Assembly (NCBI GenBank): GCA_038845865.1
Contig: JAWBQJ010000002.1
Location: 124,001 to 188,000 of the forward strand
Direction of reading: 5' to 3'
DNA length: 64,000 bases
From: Desulfurococcaceae archaeon
GTDB lineage: Archaea; Thermoproteota; Thermoprotei_A; Sulfolobales; Desulfurococcaceae
Position 1 is the stretch's first letter, and each line of letters starts with the position of its first letter. Below, one piece after another: positions 52,179-62,568 of this stretch. The position numbers and the translations under genes are program-made. The notes under the pieces were generated by a model, which saw only the letters and a list, made by a program, of their open reading frames with translations, was not told where the DNA came from and made no database searches.

Positions 52179-52255
52179 TTCACTAAGCTCCGTCCGCACG
52201 TTTAGGCTCATTTTTATTTAAAGACCTTTACGGAGTTAATTTTACGGTCTTGTAT

Positions 52256-52762
52256 ATGAGTGACGAGCCGAGATTTATAGTAGATAACATGTTGGGGACA
52301 GTTGCACGATGGTTGAGGATACTGGGTTACGATACCGTGTACGATAAAAAGGCTGAAGACTGGCAAGTGCTGAGGAGGGCTGAGCTCGAGAAGAGAGTTA
52401 TCGTGACACGAGATAGGGCATTACACAATAAGGCAATCAAGCTCGGTTTGAAGAGCATACTGCTCTGGGAAGACGGCATGGCTGATAGGCTTGCGCACGT
52501 AGCAGTAGTCACTGGTATAAGGCTCAGCGTAGACTTTCAAAGAACCCGTTGCCCCGAAGACAATACGCCATTGGTAAAGGTAGATAAGGAAAAGGTGAAG
52601 GAAAAAGTTCCACTTAATGTTTATAAGCTACATGGTGATTTCTGGGAATGCCCTAGGTGTGGTAAAGTTTACTGGATCGGCAGTCACTGGAGAATGATAG
52701 AAAGGATCCTCAGTGATGCCAGGGAAAAACTGGAAGCTTTAAAGGATAAAGTGGCTATTTAG
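52256..52762 (+). CDS. Mut7-C (DUF82) RNase-like protein with zinc ribbon
   Basis: About 168 residues from ATG 52256 (TTG 52250 possible). The Mut7-C domain reads RFIVDNMLGTVARWLRILGYDTVYD, then RVIVTRDRALHNKA, with Asp residues expected of a PIN-like active site. A zinc ribbon follows: RCPEDNTPL and FWECPRCGKVYW. Relatives are predicted ribonucleases. An AT-rich box (TTTATTTAAAG near 52213) lies upstream. Confidence 0.88.
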   Translation: MSDEPRFIVDNMLGTVARWLRILGYDTVYDKKAEDWQVLRRAELEKRVIVTRDRALHNKAIKLGLKSILLWEDGMADRLAHVAVVTGIRLSVDFQRTRCPEDNTPLVKVDKEKVKEKVPLNVYKLHGDFWECPRCGKVYWIGSHWRMIERILSDAREKLEALKDKVAI

Positions 52763-52807
52763 TTAGCGTGTTTGATACGTAGTGTATTGAAAGCCTAGGT
52801 GAGCCAA

Positions 52808-53479
52808 GTGAAACCTATTCACCCCTCCGAGCTAACGTACGAAGAAGGCGTGTACCTTGTAAAGCTCGCAAGAAAAGCCATTGAAGAGTATCTCAGAACT
52901 AATGAACGCTTCAAGCCCACAGACATTCCCGGCGAAAAACTACTGAGACCTGGCATGACCTTCACGACGTTGGAAACGCTGAACACAGCTACTGGTAGGA
53001 CCAGCCTAAGAGGCTGTATAGGCTTCTTGGCTCCAATTCACAGCTTAGTGGAGTCAGTTGTAGAATCGGCCATTGAAGCCGCCACCGGTGACCCCAGATT
53101 CCCGCCAGTAGAGCTTTGGGAAATGGACCAAATCGTGGTAGAGGTTACAGTGCTCTCTGAACCCGCTAAACTAGATGCGACTGATAGGCTTGAACTAGTA
53201 AAACGCGTAGTAATAGGTAAACACGGCTTAGTGGTGGAGAAGGGGTGGTTTAAGGGAACATTGCTACCCGTAGTCCCCGTAGAGTACTGCTGGGATGAGG
53301 AGACGTTTCTAGCTGAGACCTGCCTAAAGGCCGGCTTGAAACCGGACTGCTGGCTGGACCCCGCTACTAGAGTGTACTACTACGAGGGGAGGGTGTTCAG
53401 GGAAAAGACTCCGCGCGGAGAAGTATACGAAAGGGATATGAACAAGGAGTACAAGGAAGTTTGCCGGCTTACCGGGTAG
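52808..53479 (+). CDS. AMMECR1 domain protein
   Basis: About 223 residues. The family signature LRGCIGFL appears as [13 protein letters not shown], preceded by [12 protein letters not shown] and followed by [23 protein letters not shown] and [32 protein letters not shown]1 proteins are conserved in archaea and eukaryotes and of uncertain function; some evidence links the fold to radical-SAM-associated chemistry. The frame begins at GTG 52799, but TAGGTGAG overlapping it favours GTG 52808. Confidence 0.92.
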   Translation: MKPIHPSELTYEEGVYLVKLARKAIEEYLRTNERFKPTDIPGEKLLRPGMTFTTLETLNTATGRTSLRGCIGFLAPIHSLVESVVESAIEAATGDPRFPPVELWEMDQIVVEVTVLSEPAKLDATDRLELVKRVVIGKHGLVVEKGWFKGTLLPVVPVEYCWDEETFLAETCLKAGLKPDCWLDPATRVYYYEGRVFREKTPRGEVYERDMNKEYKEVCRLTG

Positions 53480-53566
53480 GAGGGTTCAAGGACCCCGACA
53501 CCCTCAACTACATGTCTAGCTGGTACCTTGCAATGTGGTAGTAGCAAAGGACTTGGGGAATCACCC

Positions 53567-54346
53567 ATGGAAGTCTGGTTGTTTTGGGTCATGGGCTTAA
53601 CGCTATCGACCTGTACGGGGGCCTTTCTGGTAAGGAGATTCAGGGACTCCTACGGTTACCCTGTACTGGTATCGCTGTACGTTGCGTTTATACTAGTATC
53701 GAACATCCTAGCGAGCAGGCTCGTAGTGTACAATCTCTTCGGAGTCGTGGCGGTAACTGCCGGTGCAACCCTGATCTTCCCCTTCGTGGCCCAGATAGTA
53801 GACATGGTGAACGAGGTTTACGGTAGAAAGGCGTCTTACATGGCGGTACTAATAACCCTCATGGTAAACATCATCGCAAGTACTTTAATATGGCATGTAG
53901 CTTGCGAAGAACCCGCACTAGAGGAAATGGGCTTATCGAGGGATCTAGCAGTAGTCTACGATGAGGCGTGGAGGTTTTACATGTTACAAACGCCGAGAAT
54001 AGTAGTGGCCTCTTACACGGCGTTCTGGGTAGCAAATATTCTCGATGCGAAGATCTTCGCTGATCTGAAAAGGCACTTCTACGTCAAGTATAAAGAGGCT
54101 TATAAAGACGTGAAGATAGTAACAACGTTCGTGCTCGTTAGGAGCATTATAAGCGACTTGGTAAACATGGTTGTCGATAGCCTCGTATTCTTCCCACTAG
54201 CGTACGCTTTGACAGTGCCCTGGGAGGTTTTACCGGAAGTAATACTCGGCGGTACGTACGTCAAGGTAGTAATAATCTTGCTAACACAGCCGTTCCTGAT
54301 AGCTTATAGGTTGCTGATTAGGGACGTTCCGAGGGTTATAGATTAG
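53567..54346 (+). CDS. VUT/YhhQ family transporter (queuosine/archaeosine precursor type)
   Basis: About 259 residues, six or seven membrane spans. Hallmarks: YVAFILVSNILASRLVVYNLFGVVAV, FPFVAQIVDMVNEVYGRKAS and a late ARG/ASN-rich pair of helices around LVRSIISDLVNMVVDSLVFF. YhhQ imports 7-deazaguanine precursors for queuosine in bacteria; archaeal members may move archaeosine precursors, an inference from the family. The frame opens at 53528, but ATG 53567 matches the first hydrophobic segment. Confidence 0.86.
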   Translation: MEVWLFWVMGLTLSTCTGAFLVRRFRDSYGYPVLVSLYVAFILVSNILASRLVVYNLFGVVAVTAGATLIFPFVAQIVDMVNEVYGRKASYMAVLITLMVNIIASTLIWHVACEEPALEEMGLSRDLAVVYDEAWRFYMLQTPRIVVASYTAFWVANILDAKIFADLKRHFYVKYKEAYKDVKIVTTFVLVRSIISDLVNMVVDSLVFFPLAYALTVPWEVLPEVILGGTYVKVVIILLTQPFLIAYRLLIRDVPRVID

Positions 54347-54367
54347 GCCCTTACATGATTATACTAC

Positions 54368-55228
54368 ATGATAATAGACTGGCTAGGCTGGGTGAAATGG
54401 TTGAAGCTCACAACTAAAGATGTTATTAACATACCTTACACCACTGTGTTGGACTCGCTTGTGCGTTTTGTAAGAGAGTACTTCAAGGATAGTGGGGCTA
54501 TTAGGGTCGTCATGGGGTTAAGTGGAGGTCTGGATTCCTCCGTACTCTTAGCACTATTAGTCAAGGCCCTTTCACCCAGTAGAGTTACAGCTCTAATACT
54601 GCCTGATAGTAACGTAACGCCTGAAGAAGACACGAAAGACGCTGTCGAGCTGGCGAGGTCCATGGGCGTGGAACACCACGTCGTATACATCGATCAAATA
54701 GTTGAGGCGTATAGGGTTGCACCCTTCGTACAAATAGCCGAGGACATCCCTACGGGTAATCTGAGAGCTCGCATTAGAATGAACGTCCTCTACTACTACG
54801 CGAACAAGTACAACGCCGTGGTGGCCGGGTCTAGTGATAGGAGTGAACTACTAATAGGCTATTACACTAAGTATGGTGACGGCGCTGCCGACTTCCTTCC
54901 ACTCGGGTGCCTGTACAAGACCCAGATCAGAGAGCTCGGAAGGCATCTTGGATTGCCTAGCCAAGTAGTCTACAAGCCTAGTGCACCGAGGCTTTGGAAG
55001 GGGCACACGGCACTGGGCGAACTTGGTTATAGCTATGATGAAATAGACTTGGCATTATACGCCCTCTTCGACTTAAGGATGGGTATAGATGATGCAGTTC
55101 AAGCAACAGGCCTACCTGTAGAGCTCTTCGAGAAGGTGCTATTAATGCATAGAAAAAGCCGGCACAAAAGAGTTGCTCTACCTATACCTAGTTTGCCGTG
55201 GCTTTCCGCTCCAATACGGGAGATCTAA
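54368..55228 (+). CDS. nadE: NH3-dependent NAD+ synthetase
   Basis: A 286-residue enzyme that amidates nicotinic-acid adenine dinucleotide with ATP. The P-loop is MGLSGGLDSSVLLALL, with later NLRARIRMNVLYYYAN, GSSDRSELLIGYYTKYGDGAADFLPLG and a C-terminal RKSRHKR segment. It lacks a glutaminase domain, as archaeal enzymes do. Its 3' end overlaps the convergent hypothetical gene by 41 nt. Confidence 0.95.
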   Translation: MIIDWLGWVKWLKLTTKDVINIPYTTVLDSLVRFVREYFKDSGAIRVVMGLSGGLDSSVLLALLVKALSPSRVTALILPDSNVTPEEDTKDAVELARSMGVEHHVVYIDQIVEAYRVAPFVQIAEDIPTGNLRARIRMNVLYYYANKYNAVVAGSSDRSELLIGYYTKYGDGAADFLPLGCLYKTQIRELGRHLGLPSQVVYKPSAPRLWKGHTALGELGYSYDEIDLALYALFDLRMGIDDAVQATGLPVELFEKVLLMHRKSRHKRVALPIPSLPWLSAPIREI

Positions 55229-55646
55229 TGTAAATACTCACCAGGAACGGCCTTTCCTCGAGTCTAATAGCACCCGGCTCGTAGTGTAGAACAATTCTCT
55301 TGGGCGCGAACACGATGGAGAGGGCTAACCGGGCGCTTTCAGCCTTTACTACTAACTCGTAAACATCACGTACAGTATTATCAGTTCTCACGATCAAGCC
55401 TTTTCTGTACTCATGTACCTCTAGCCTACCCGGAGGAAGGGCTCCAGGCGTTCCTTCAACTACTAGTACTCCTGGGAGTTCCATGGAGACGTTTGCCTTC
55501 CCGCTGAGGAGCACCTCACCACTTATACCGCTACTTTTGCTGACCCTGATCTCGCCAGCCACCTCCCCGTGTATAAAGACCTCTGTAGCCGAGTATGGTT
55601 TACCGCCAACCTCCACGAGGCTATTCCGTATTTTCACAATAGGCAT
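55188..55646 (-). CDS. Hypothetical beta-rich protein
   Basis: A 152-residue protein made almost entirely of predicted strands (EVFIHGEVAGEIRVSKSSGISGEVLLSG, NVSMELPGVLVVEGTPG, RLALSIVFAPKRIVLHYEP). No signal peptide, cysteines or catalytic motif. It overlaps nadE by 41 nt tail-to-tail, a large overlap, but its codon pattern across the non-overlapping part looks protein-like. I do not recognise the family. Confidence 0.6.
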   Translation of the reverse strand: MPIVKIRNSLVEVGGKPYSATEVFIHGEVAGEIRVSKSSGISGEVLLSGKANVSMELPGVLVVEGTPGALPPGRLEVHEYRKGLIVRTDNTVRDVYELVVKAESARLALSIVFAPKRIVLHYEPGAIRLEERPFLVSIYIRSPVLERKATAN

Positions 55647-55762
55647 TAAGAAGACCCCCTATCAATACTCTAATAGGAGATGGTGGAATAAAAGCAATAG
55701 CTTGTTACGTTCACAGACCGCTCAACGCCACTGTTCTGGCAGAAACAGCGTCGTCGGCTGGG

Positions 55763-56809
55763 CTAGTACGGTATTACTGGTACTTTACCAAACCTCTTCA
55801 AGTCTACAATATCTCCTGGGTTGCCTGTCACGGGAATTGCTCTAAGCGCTAAGGGTCGGGACTTAACGTACGCTACCGCCATAGTGCTAGCTACGAGTTG
55901 AGTAAACATCTCTCTATTTTCCGGTACCACGACCATGTCCAATCCTGCAACGCATGTAGCAGCGTACGCCAAGAAGTCCCTGGCCCTGATCAGCCCGCTG
56001 GCTCCGTACTCTACGAGTGTGAGGTCCTCCGCATACGGTAGCATTACCTCGTTAAAGCCCGTCCTTAGGCGCTGATCCGAGCACTTCTGTATGTACCTGT
56101 TCATCAACCACGTACAATACTGCGCACCCGGTTCTAAGAGCGGGCACTCGATTACACTATATAGCTCCGCTACGCTGTTATCCATCCACGGAGATAAGCT
56201 GTAGTCCACGACTACTGGCAACTGCGAGATACTCTTGACAATACTCGCTACTTTTTCAACCTCACTGAAAACGCGCTCGAATGACTTGCCGAGGCTTAAC
56301 CCGCTCCTTACCAATTTAACCAAATACCTCGGGTACAGAAGCGCTAATCCAATCGCTCTGAGTCCTTTACTTGACGAGTCCGGGAAGTACGGTGTTTGGA
56401 AGTCTTCGTCGTGAAAGCCTATCGCTATTCTAGTAGCAAATACGGGGTCTTTTAATGAAGCATCGTGAAATATTTGCGAATACGTCTTCGCGTCGTCAAC
56501 ATTGGGCTCCTTTGCATGGAGCAACGGTACATATAGTCCACTCGTAGCGAGATTAACGACATCCGTGGGTTTTAACGCCTTGGAGTAGCCTATGCTGACC
56601 AGCACGTCTTTACTCACACGATCTACCAGCCTATAGGCGAGCTCTCTTGATCCTCCAGGCAGGGAAATTCTTTTTGTGAACACTCCATACCCGTACTCTT
56701 TAAGCGCCTTCTCAACCCGGGTGAGAACGTCTTCAGCTATCTTAAGTTCGTTTTCAGCATCCTGGAGCGTTTCAATTCTACCCGTAAAGAAAGTTATAGC
56801 TCTAATCAT
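55763..56809 (-). CDS. DUF711 (UPF0210) family protein
   Basis: A 348-residue protein. The N-terminus IRAITFFTGRIETLQDAE and segments KTYSQIFHDASLKDPVFATRIAIGFHDEDFQTPYFPDS, VVVDYSLSPWMDNSVAELYS and ARDFLAYAATCVAGLDMVVVPEN match DUF711, a family of unknown function structurally akin to glycyl-radical or formate-lyase folds. The frame reaches ATG 56890, but GCTTATAACT at 56866-56857 (minus) starts transcripts near 56835, so ATG 56809 is preferred. Confidence 0.88.
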   Translation of the reverse strand: MIRAITFFTGRIETLQDAENELKIAEDVLTRVEKALKEYGYGVFTKRISLPGGSRELAYRLVDRVSKDVLVSIGYSKALKPTDVVNLATSGLYVPLLHAKEPNVDDAKTYSQIFHDASLKDPVFATRIAIGFHDEDFQTPYFPDSSSKGLRAIGLALLYPRYLVKLVRSGLSLGKSFERVFSEVEKVASIVKSISQLPVVVDYSLSPWMDNSVAELYSVIECPLLEPGAQYCTWLMNRYIQKCSDQRLRTGFNEVMLPYAEDLTLVEYGASGLIRARDFLAYAATCVAGLDMVVVPENREMFTQLVASTMAVAYVKSRPLALRAIPVTGNPGDIVDLKRFGKVPVIPY

Positions 56810-56856
56810 GATGTCCGCGCCCAAAGAGGTCACCACGAGTTCATAAGAAGGGTCAC

Positions 56857-56866
56857 AGTTATAAGC
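56857..56866 (-). promoter_or_regulatory. Box A promoter of DUF711 gene
   Basis: GCTTATAACT read on the minus strand gives a start near 56835 and a leader of about 25 nt to ATG 56809. It decides the start because it lies inside the longer open frame. Confidence 0.5.
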
Positions 56867-56955
56867 TAAAGTTCTACGGGACGATTTCATTCACGCGCAT
56901 GGTGCGGGATTAGCACTACTGCATGCTAGGCTTATAAACTACACTAATAATATAG

Positions 56956-58323
<1,368 letters not shown>

Positions 58324-58330
58324 CCATTTA

Positions 58331-58828
58331 TTACATAAAAGTCATTAATACTATGATAGCGAGTGCCACGATTAACAGAATGACTCCAGTGGCCATGAGC
58401 ATTTTAATTAATAAAGTTCTACGGGTACTCCGAACCACTGCTTTCTCCTCTTTGCGCGTTTCAGCCTCCTCCACCCTAAATGTCGCCTCGCGGCTAATGC
58501 TTAGTCGCTTTTCTTCCCTACATGGGATCTCTGAGAGGATTCGAGCCAGAATATCCGCGTATTCTCTAAGCTTTTTAATCCTAGGATCCCGTTGAATGCT
58601 GGCCTCGACTACGTCCCTGTAGCAGGATAAGGCCTTGAGCTCGTTAGCTATTAATGGGTGTTTTAGGGTCTTTTCAAAAAGCTCTCTCGCCCTTTCCACG
58701 TTGCCGTAACAATAGTCTTCTAAGTCGTATACTAGAGAGGATAGCTTAACTAAATATCCATCGATGCTTTTGGAATGCCTCAGCTCCTCCGCTAATACTT
58801 GTATCTTTTCCTGGAACCACAAGTCCAT
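58331..58828 (-). CDS. Tail-anchored membrane protein
   Basis: A 165-residue protein: ~130 residues of helical, charged cytoplasmic sequence (coiled-coil-like, YGNVERARELFEKTLKHP) and one C-terminal membrane span (LMATGVILLIVALAIIVLMTF) reaching the end. It begins 4 nt after the trkH-type gene on the same strand, so it is probably cotranscribed and may regulate K+ uptake; this is a positional inference. No family recognised. Confidence 0.7.
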   Translation of the reverse strand: MDLWFQEKIQVLAEELRHSKSIDGYLVKLSSLVYDLEDYCYGNVERARELFEKTLKHPLIANELKALSCYRDVVEASIQRDPRIKKLREYADILARILSEIPCREEKRLSISREATFRVEEAETRKEEKAVVRSTRRTLLIKMLMATGVILLIVALAIIVLMTFM

Positions 58829-58832
58829 GCTT

Positions 58833-60290
58833 TCACCTAGTAATGAATACTCGGTACTTCCTATACAATAATAGGCCTGTAAAGGCTATTAGAGGTAGGT
58901 ACTCGAGTCTACCGAAGTACATAAGCGCCATTAATACGATCTTTACGCCGAGAGGCGCGTGTGCTGAGATCACGCCGACTGATAGGCCAACGTTACTTGC
59001 AGCTGAAGTGGTTTCAAATACTGCGTCAACCATGTCTACGCCCGGTACAATAGCCTTCACCAGGCTAGCCCCTACGAGAAGGGCCGATAAATGCAGTATT
59101 ATGTAGATCAGCGCGTTAGCAACTTCTCTTTCATCTAATACGTCTCCTCCAAGTCTAATGTCCGGGGAAACGGTGCCCCCAGTTAAGAAAGACACGATGT
59201 ACGATTTTAGCTTCTTACAGAGAATAACCAATCTCACGACTTTTATGCCGCCTCCAGTTGAGAAGCTCATACAGCCTATGAACATCGCCAGCGTGAGAAG
59301 TAGTTTCACGTGATCGCTCATAGAACCCAGCCGACCTATGCTAAAGCCCGTTGTTGTCAGCGCAGATAATGCGTTAAAAACCCCGTAGAGCAGGGAGTTT
59401 TCTAAAGACCAGTTAACAGTTGGAAGGACTGTTAGCATTGAGATACCCATAAATGTGATGTTGAGGTATATGAATGCCTTAAACTCCTCGCTCTCCCACG
59501 CGCGCTTAAACTCGCCACCTAGTATGCGGCTAAGCGTTACGAAATTAAAGCCCCCAATGATCATGAGTATCGTTATAGGGTATATGCTTAGTGGAGCGTA
59601 TTGGAATACCTTCTCGTAGTTTGCATCATAATTGCTCATTCCACCAGTAGCTATCGCCGTCATCACATGTACCGCCGCGTCTAGGGGCTCTACGCCGAGG
59701 TAAACGCACGTAACTATACCGAGTACTGTCACTAGCGAGTAGATATAGAAGATCTTCATCGCCGTTTCCCTCAACGACGCGGAGATCCTTGTGGGCCTTT
59801 CCAGGCTATAAAGTATGACCCCAAATCTCCAGAAGAACGGTAGGAATACCGCTGTAAATACCACTACACCGAGCTCGCCTGTCCACTGCATGAGGCCCCT
59901 CCAGTAGAGTATGCTACGCTTAGTCGAATCCAGGCCCATCATTACCGTGAGGCCTGTTCCCGTAAACCCGGATATACACTCGAAAAGAGCATCTTCGTAG
60001 GGTATCGAAGACTCCAATGAAAGCGCTACTGCTGATATTGCCGGTAGCAGTAGCCACGCAAGCGAGTACGTTATCATGGATTCGAGAAGACTCATTTCAA
60101 CCACCTTGCCTACATGTTCTACTAACTTGTACAGCACATACCCGGTCACAGTACAAGCCAAACCCACAGTGAGGAACCACAGACTAACCGGTTCCCTGTA
60201 AATGGCATCTATTAAGGGCACGGTAAGCATGAGCAATCCAAGCAGCATGGTTACAGATAAAAAACCCTCTACTATTGCTAGTAGCCTCAA
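58833..60290 (-). CDS. trkH: Trk/Ktr-type K+ transporter membrane subunit
   Basis: A 485-residue channel-like transporter with about ten spans in four M1-P-M2 repeats. Selectivity-filter-like loops are FECISGFTGTGLTVM, AVHVMTAIATGGMSN, FNALSALTTTGFSIG and FETTSAASNVGLSVG, each with the single conserved Gly. No NAD-binding TrkA subunit is adjacent. The downstream tail-anchored protein is the only likely partner in the operon. Confidence 0.92.
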   Translation of the reverse strand: MRLLAIVEGFLSVTMLLGLLMLTVPLIDAIYREPVSLWFLTVGLACTVTGYVLYKLVEHVGKVVEMSLLESMITYSLAWLLLPAISAVALSLESSIPYEDALFECISGFTGTGLTVMMGLDSTKRSILYWRGLMQWTGELGVVVFTAVFLPFFWRFGVILYSLERPTRISASLRETAMKIFYIYSLVTVLGIVTCVYLGVEPLDAAVHVMTAIATGGMSNYDANYEKVFQYAPLSIYPITILMIIGGFNFVTLSRILGGEFKRAWESEEFKAFIYLNITFMGISMLTVLPTVNWSLENSLLYGVFNALSALTTTGFSIGRLGSMSDHVKLLLTLAMFIGCMSFSTGGGIKVVRLVILCKKLKSYIVSFLTGGTVSPDIRLGGDVLDEREVANALIYIILHLSALLVGASLVKAIVPGVDMVDAVFETTSAASNVGLSVGVISAHAPLGVKIVLMALMYFGRLEYLPLIAFTGLLLYRKYRVFITR

Positions 60291-60475
60291 AATGCGAACA
60301 CCCTATGGGCAGGCATCTACGCTAGTACTTCCTGTGTACACATCAGCAGTAGGAACATATATAGCTTGTCGGCTAAAAACACAAAACCAGCTATCAGGTA
60401 CACCGTATGAACTAGGCTAGTGCATTAAGTTGCTTTTCAGCGAAGTCTTTATTTATAAGGTCTTACAATTATATA

Positions 60476-60796
60476 GTGAAGGTGCAAGAGAAAATTACCG
60501 AGGCTGGTTTTTTGAGCCGTGTACCGAGAAATATGAAACCACCAAGCCCATTAAAACTACTGAAAAGCGCGGAAGGTAGCATAGTGCTGGTAAAGACTAA
60601 AGGAGGGTACGAGTACATAGGTGTGCTCGAATTAGCTGATGGAGTAATGAACGTCGTTTTATCAAACTGTATAGAATACAACGATGAGAAGCCGACATTA
60701 AGACTCGGCAAAGTAATAATTAGAGGCAGTAACATAGAGTTCGTGAGCATAGATTATGGCAAGGTTGCCCCGGAAAACGTTCAAGTCAAACTCTAA
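60476..60796 (+). CDS. Archaeal LSm (Sm-like) RNA-binding protein
   Basis: A 106-residue protein from GTG 60476 (GTG 60482 is possible; ATTTATAAGG at 60449-60458 would start transcripts close to these codons, so the mRNA may be nearly leaderless). Sm1 is PLKLLKSAEGSIVLVKTKGGYEYIGVLELADGVMNVVLSN and Sm2 is LGKVIIRGSNIEFVSI. It should form a ring that binds U-rich RNA. The first ~35 residues before Sm1 are an extension. Confidence 0.9.
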   Translation: MKVQEKITEAGFLSRVPRNMKPPSPLKLLKSAEGSIVLVKTKGGYEYIGVLELADGVMNVVLSNCIEYNDEKPTLRLGKVIIRGSNIEFVSIDYGKVAPENVQVKL

Positions 60797-61214
60797 ACAC
60801 GTGTTAGCAGAGCTAACCAGTTAGTAGAACAAACTCGACAGGCCGCTCACCGGTAAATTGGCAAGTTAGTAGAGTAAACGATTGGATTTGAAAAACAAAT
60901 CACAAATTGTACAAGTTATAGGTTAGCATTAGATGCACGTAACTGTTCTTACGATCATCACACCCATATCCGCGTTCACGCTTAACTTAAACTCCAGGAG
61001 CGCTGATTAGCGTAAACGTGCCGTTCTGTTCTCACTATTCTCAGCGAATATCCAATGTGCCTTACGAGTTGCCGTGAAAGAGCTGGTGATGATTACTTCA
61101 ACCATCACCGGTAAACTCGCAAAAATATCACAATCCCCGTAGACAAGGTAGAGCTTCTCGAGCGCGAAAACCGAGGACGAATGGTTTGACGTAACACATT
61201 AATTTACCATCTAC
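60797..61214. other. Intergenic region, 418 bases, with inverted repeat
   Basis: Between convergent genes. GGTGATG (61085-61091) and CATCACC (61103-61109) form a perfect 7-bp stem with an 11-nt loop. Two copies of AGTTAGTAGA lie about 45 bp apart near 60820 and 60865. CGCT-GATT-AGCG near 60993-61004 is a small hairpin. No tRNA or protein frame is supported, and no clear small-RNA boxes are seen. Confidence 0.4.
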
Positions 61215-61715
61215 CTACCTGGTAGCCATGTAGAAGTCATCAATACATTGACCCACATAAAAGAAACTCTCATCCACATCACGGGGTTTTACATGGTAGG
61301 TCTTTGGATGACCGGTAACAACAATTACGCCTCCCATTCTCAGGGCACTCTTCAGGTCTTTCAACATGCTAGGTGTTCTCGATAGAACACCCCATGTGGA
61401 GATCGAGACTATGAGGTCGAAGGCATCGTTACGGAAGGGCAGCTCTTCGGCGTAACCTTCAATGAGGATAATTAATGGTGACCTTACTTTAGCACCCGCT
61501 ATCTTCAACATCTCTGGGTCCGGATCTAGGCATACGTATTTTGCACCGGTTTCACCGCGGTTTGATTCAACGTACTCGTATAGTAATGCCGTTCCACACC
61601 CCGCGTCTAGTATCGTTCCTTTGAATTCTACTCCCAGTTCAAATAGACACTCGTATTTTGTAAACTGCTCGTCTCTGTATAGGGAATCATATATTTCCGG
61701 CTTGATGAGACCCAT
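61215..61715 (-). CDS. SAM-dependent methyltransferase (class I, short)
   Basis: A 166-residue protein. Motif I is TILDAGCGTALLYEYVES, the acidic ribose-binding residue is in YVCLDPDPEMLKIA, motif II region ELPFRNDAFDLIVSIS and post-motif LKSALRMGGVIVVTGHP. The domain ends soon after the final strands, so it is shorter than most class I enzymes. The substrate is unknown. Its start overlaps the nucS gene end by 29 nt on the same strand. Confidence 0.82.
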   Translation of the reverse strand: MGLIKPEIYDSLYRDEQFTKYECLFELGVEFKGTILDAGCGTALLYEYVESNRGETGAKYVCLDPDPEMLKIAGAKVRSPLIILIEGYAEELPFRNDAFDLIVSISTWGVLSRTPSMLKDLKSALRMGGVIVVTGHPKTYHVKPRDVDESFFYVGQCIDDFYMATR

Positions 61716-62502
61716 TGCTCGGCGGCCTCCCCTGGAAGTCTGTTAAAGCCGCTTTCCTCCTTTGACCTTTTTTGAGTAATTCCCACAACTTCTTCGGATC
61801 GACGTGTTTACACTCTAGTCCGAGCTTTAAAGCTGTTTCAAGCGCTGTGGGAGAAAACGCGGGTGCCATGAGTATACCGCGTGGCACAACGCCGTACTCT
61901 ATTCTATAAGACTCTACATACTTGTAAAGCTGCAGGACAGCTTCTCTAGTTGCCGTTACTCGTTTCAATTCTATGAGAACATGCCTACCCACCCCGTCAA
62001 CGGCATATATGTCTACGTAACCGCCTCCCACCATCTTCTCTACCGCGAGAACCCTCAAACCTTCCTCTATTAGCGACGGGTTCTTGGCTAGCACGTCTCT
62101 CATTTCCTTCTCATCAATGTACATTGTAAACTCTCCTACATCTCTGAGTCGACTCACCACCAGGAGCAGAATCTTTGTGAATACAACTGTCAAGTACTCT
62201 CTAGGTCTATCCCTGAGGGTATGAAGTATTAAACCTATACCAGGCTTGTACACCACTTCTATGGTAGGTGAAGGAGGTTGCCAGTTGACGGGCGAGTAGC
62301 CCGTGGGTCTGTGAACTAGTATAGCTCCATCTTGCTTAATAATAACTAATCTCTCACCAGGTTCCAGTCTCGAGGCTGCACGACCTTCATAGTCCACTCT
62401 GCACTCGCCTAAAACAACTATCAATTGCTTACTCATAATAGCTTTTTTAAGAGCCGATGCAACGACTTCTAGGTCAGGGTTTTCTAGTACTTTTAATTCC
62501 AT
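61687..62502 (-). CDS. nucS: Endonuclease NucS/EndoMS
   Basis: A 271-residue nuclease that cuts DNA near mismatches or at branched structures in partnership with PCNA. The N-terminal half is the beta-sandwich dimerisation domain (VVLGECRVDYEGRAASRLEPGERLVIIKQDG). The C-terminal RecB-like nuclease domain contains VDIYAVDGVGRHVLIELKRVTAT, with Asp and Glu-x-Lys of PD-(D/E)XK, and VLQLYKYVESYR. The last residues overlap the methyltransferase gene. Confidence 0.93.
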   Translation of the reverse strand: MELKVLENPDLEVVASALKKAIMSKQLIVVLGECRVDYEGRAASRLEPGERLVIIKQDGAILVHRPTGYSPVNWQPPSPTIEVVYKPGIGLILHTLRDRPREYLTVVFTKILLLVVSRLRDVGEFTMYIDEKEMRDVLAKNPSLIEEGLRVLAVEKMVGGGYVDIYAVDGVGRHVLIELKRVTATREAVLQLYKYVESYRIEYGVVPRGILMAPAFSPTALETALKLGLECKHVDPKKLWELLKKGQRRKAALTDFQGRPPSNGSHQAGNI

Positions 62503-62568
62503 GATTCCCTATCCACTATTAATAGCAGGGTTAGGGGAGCTTTAAGCACATCATGGAGGGGTCTGTCA

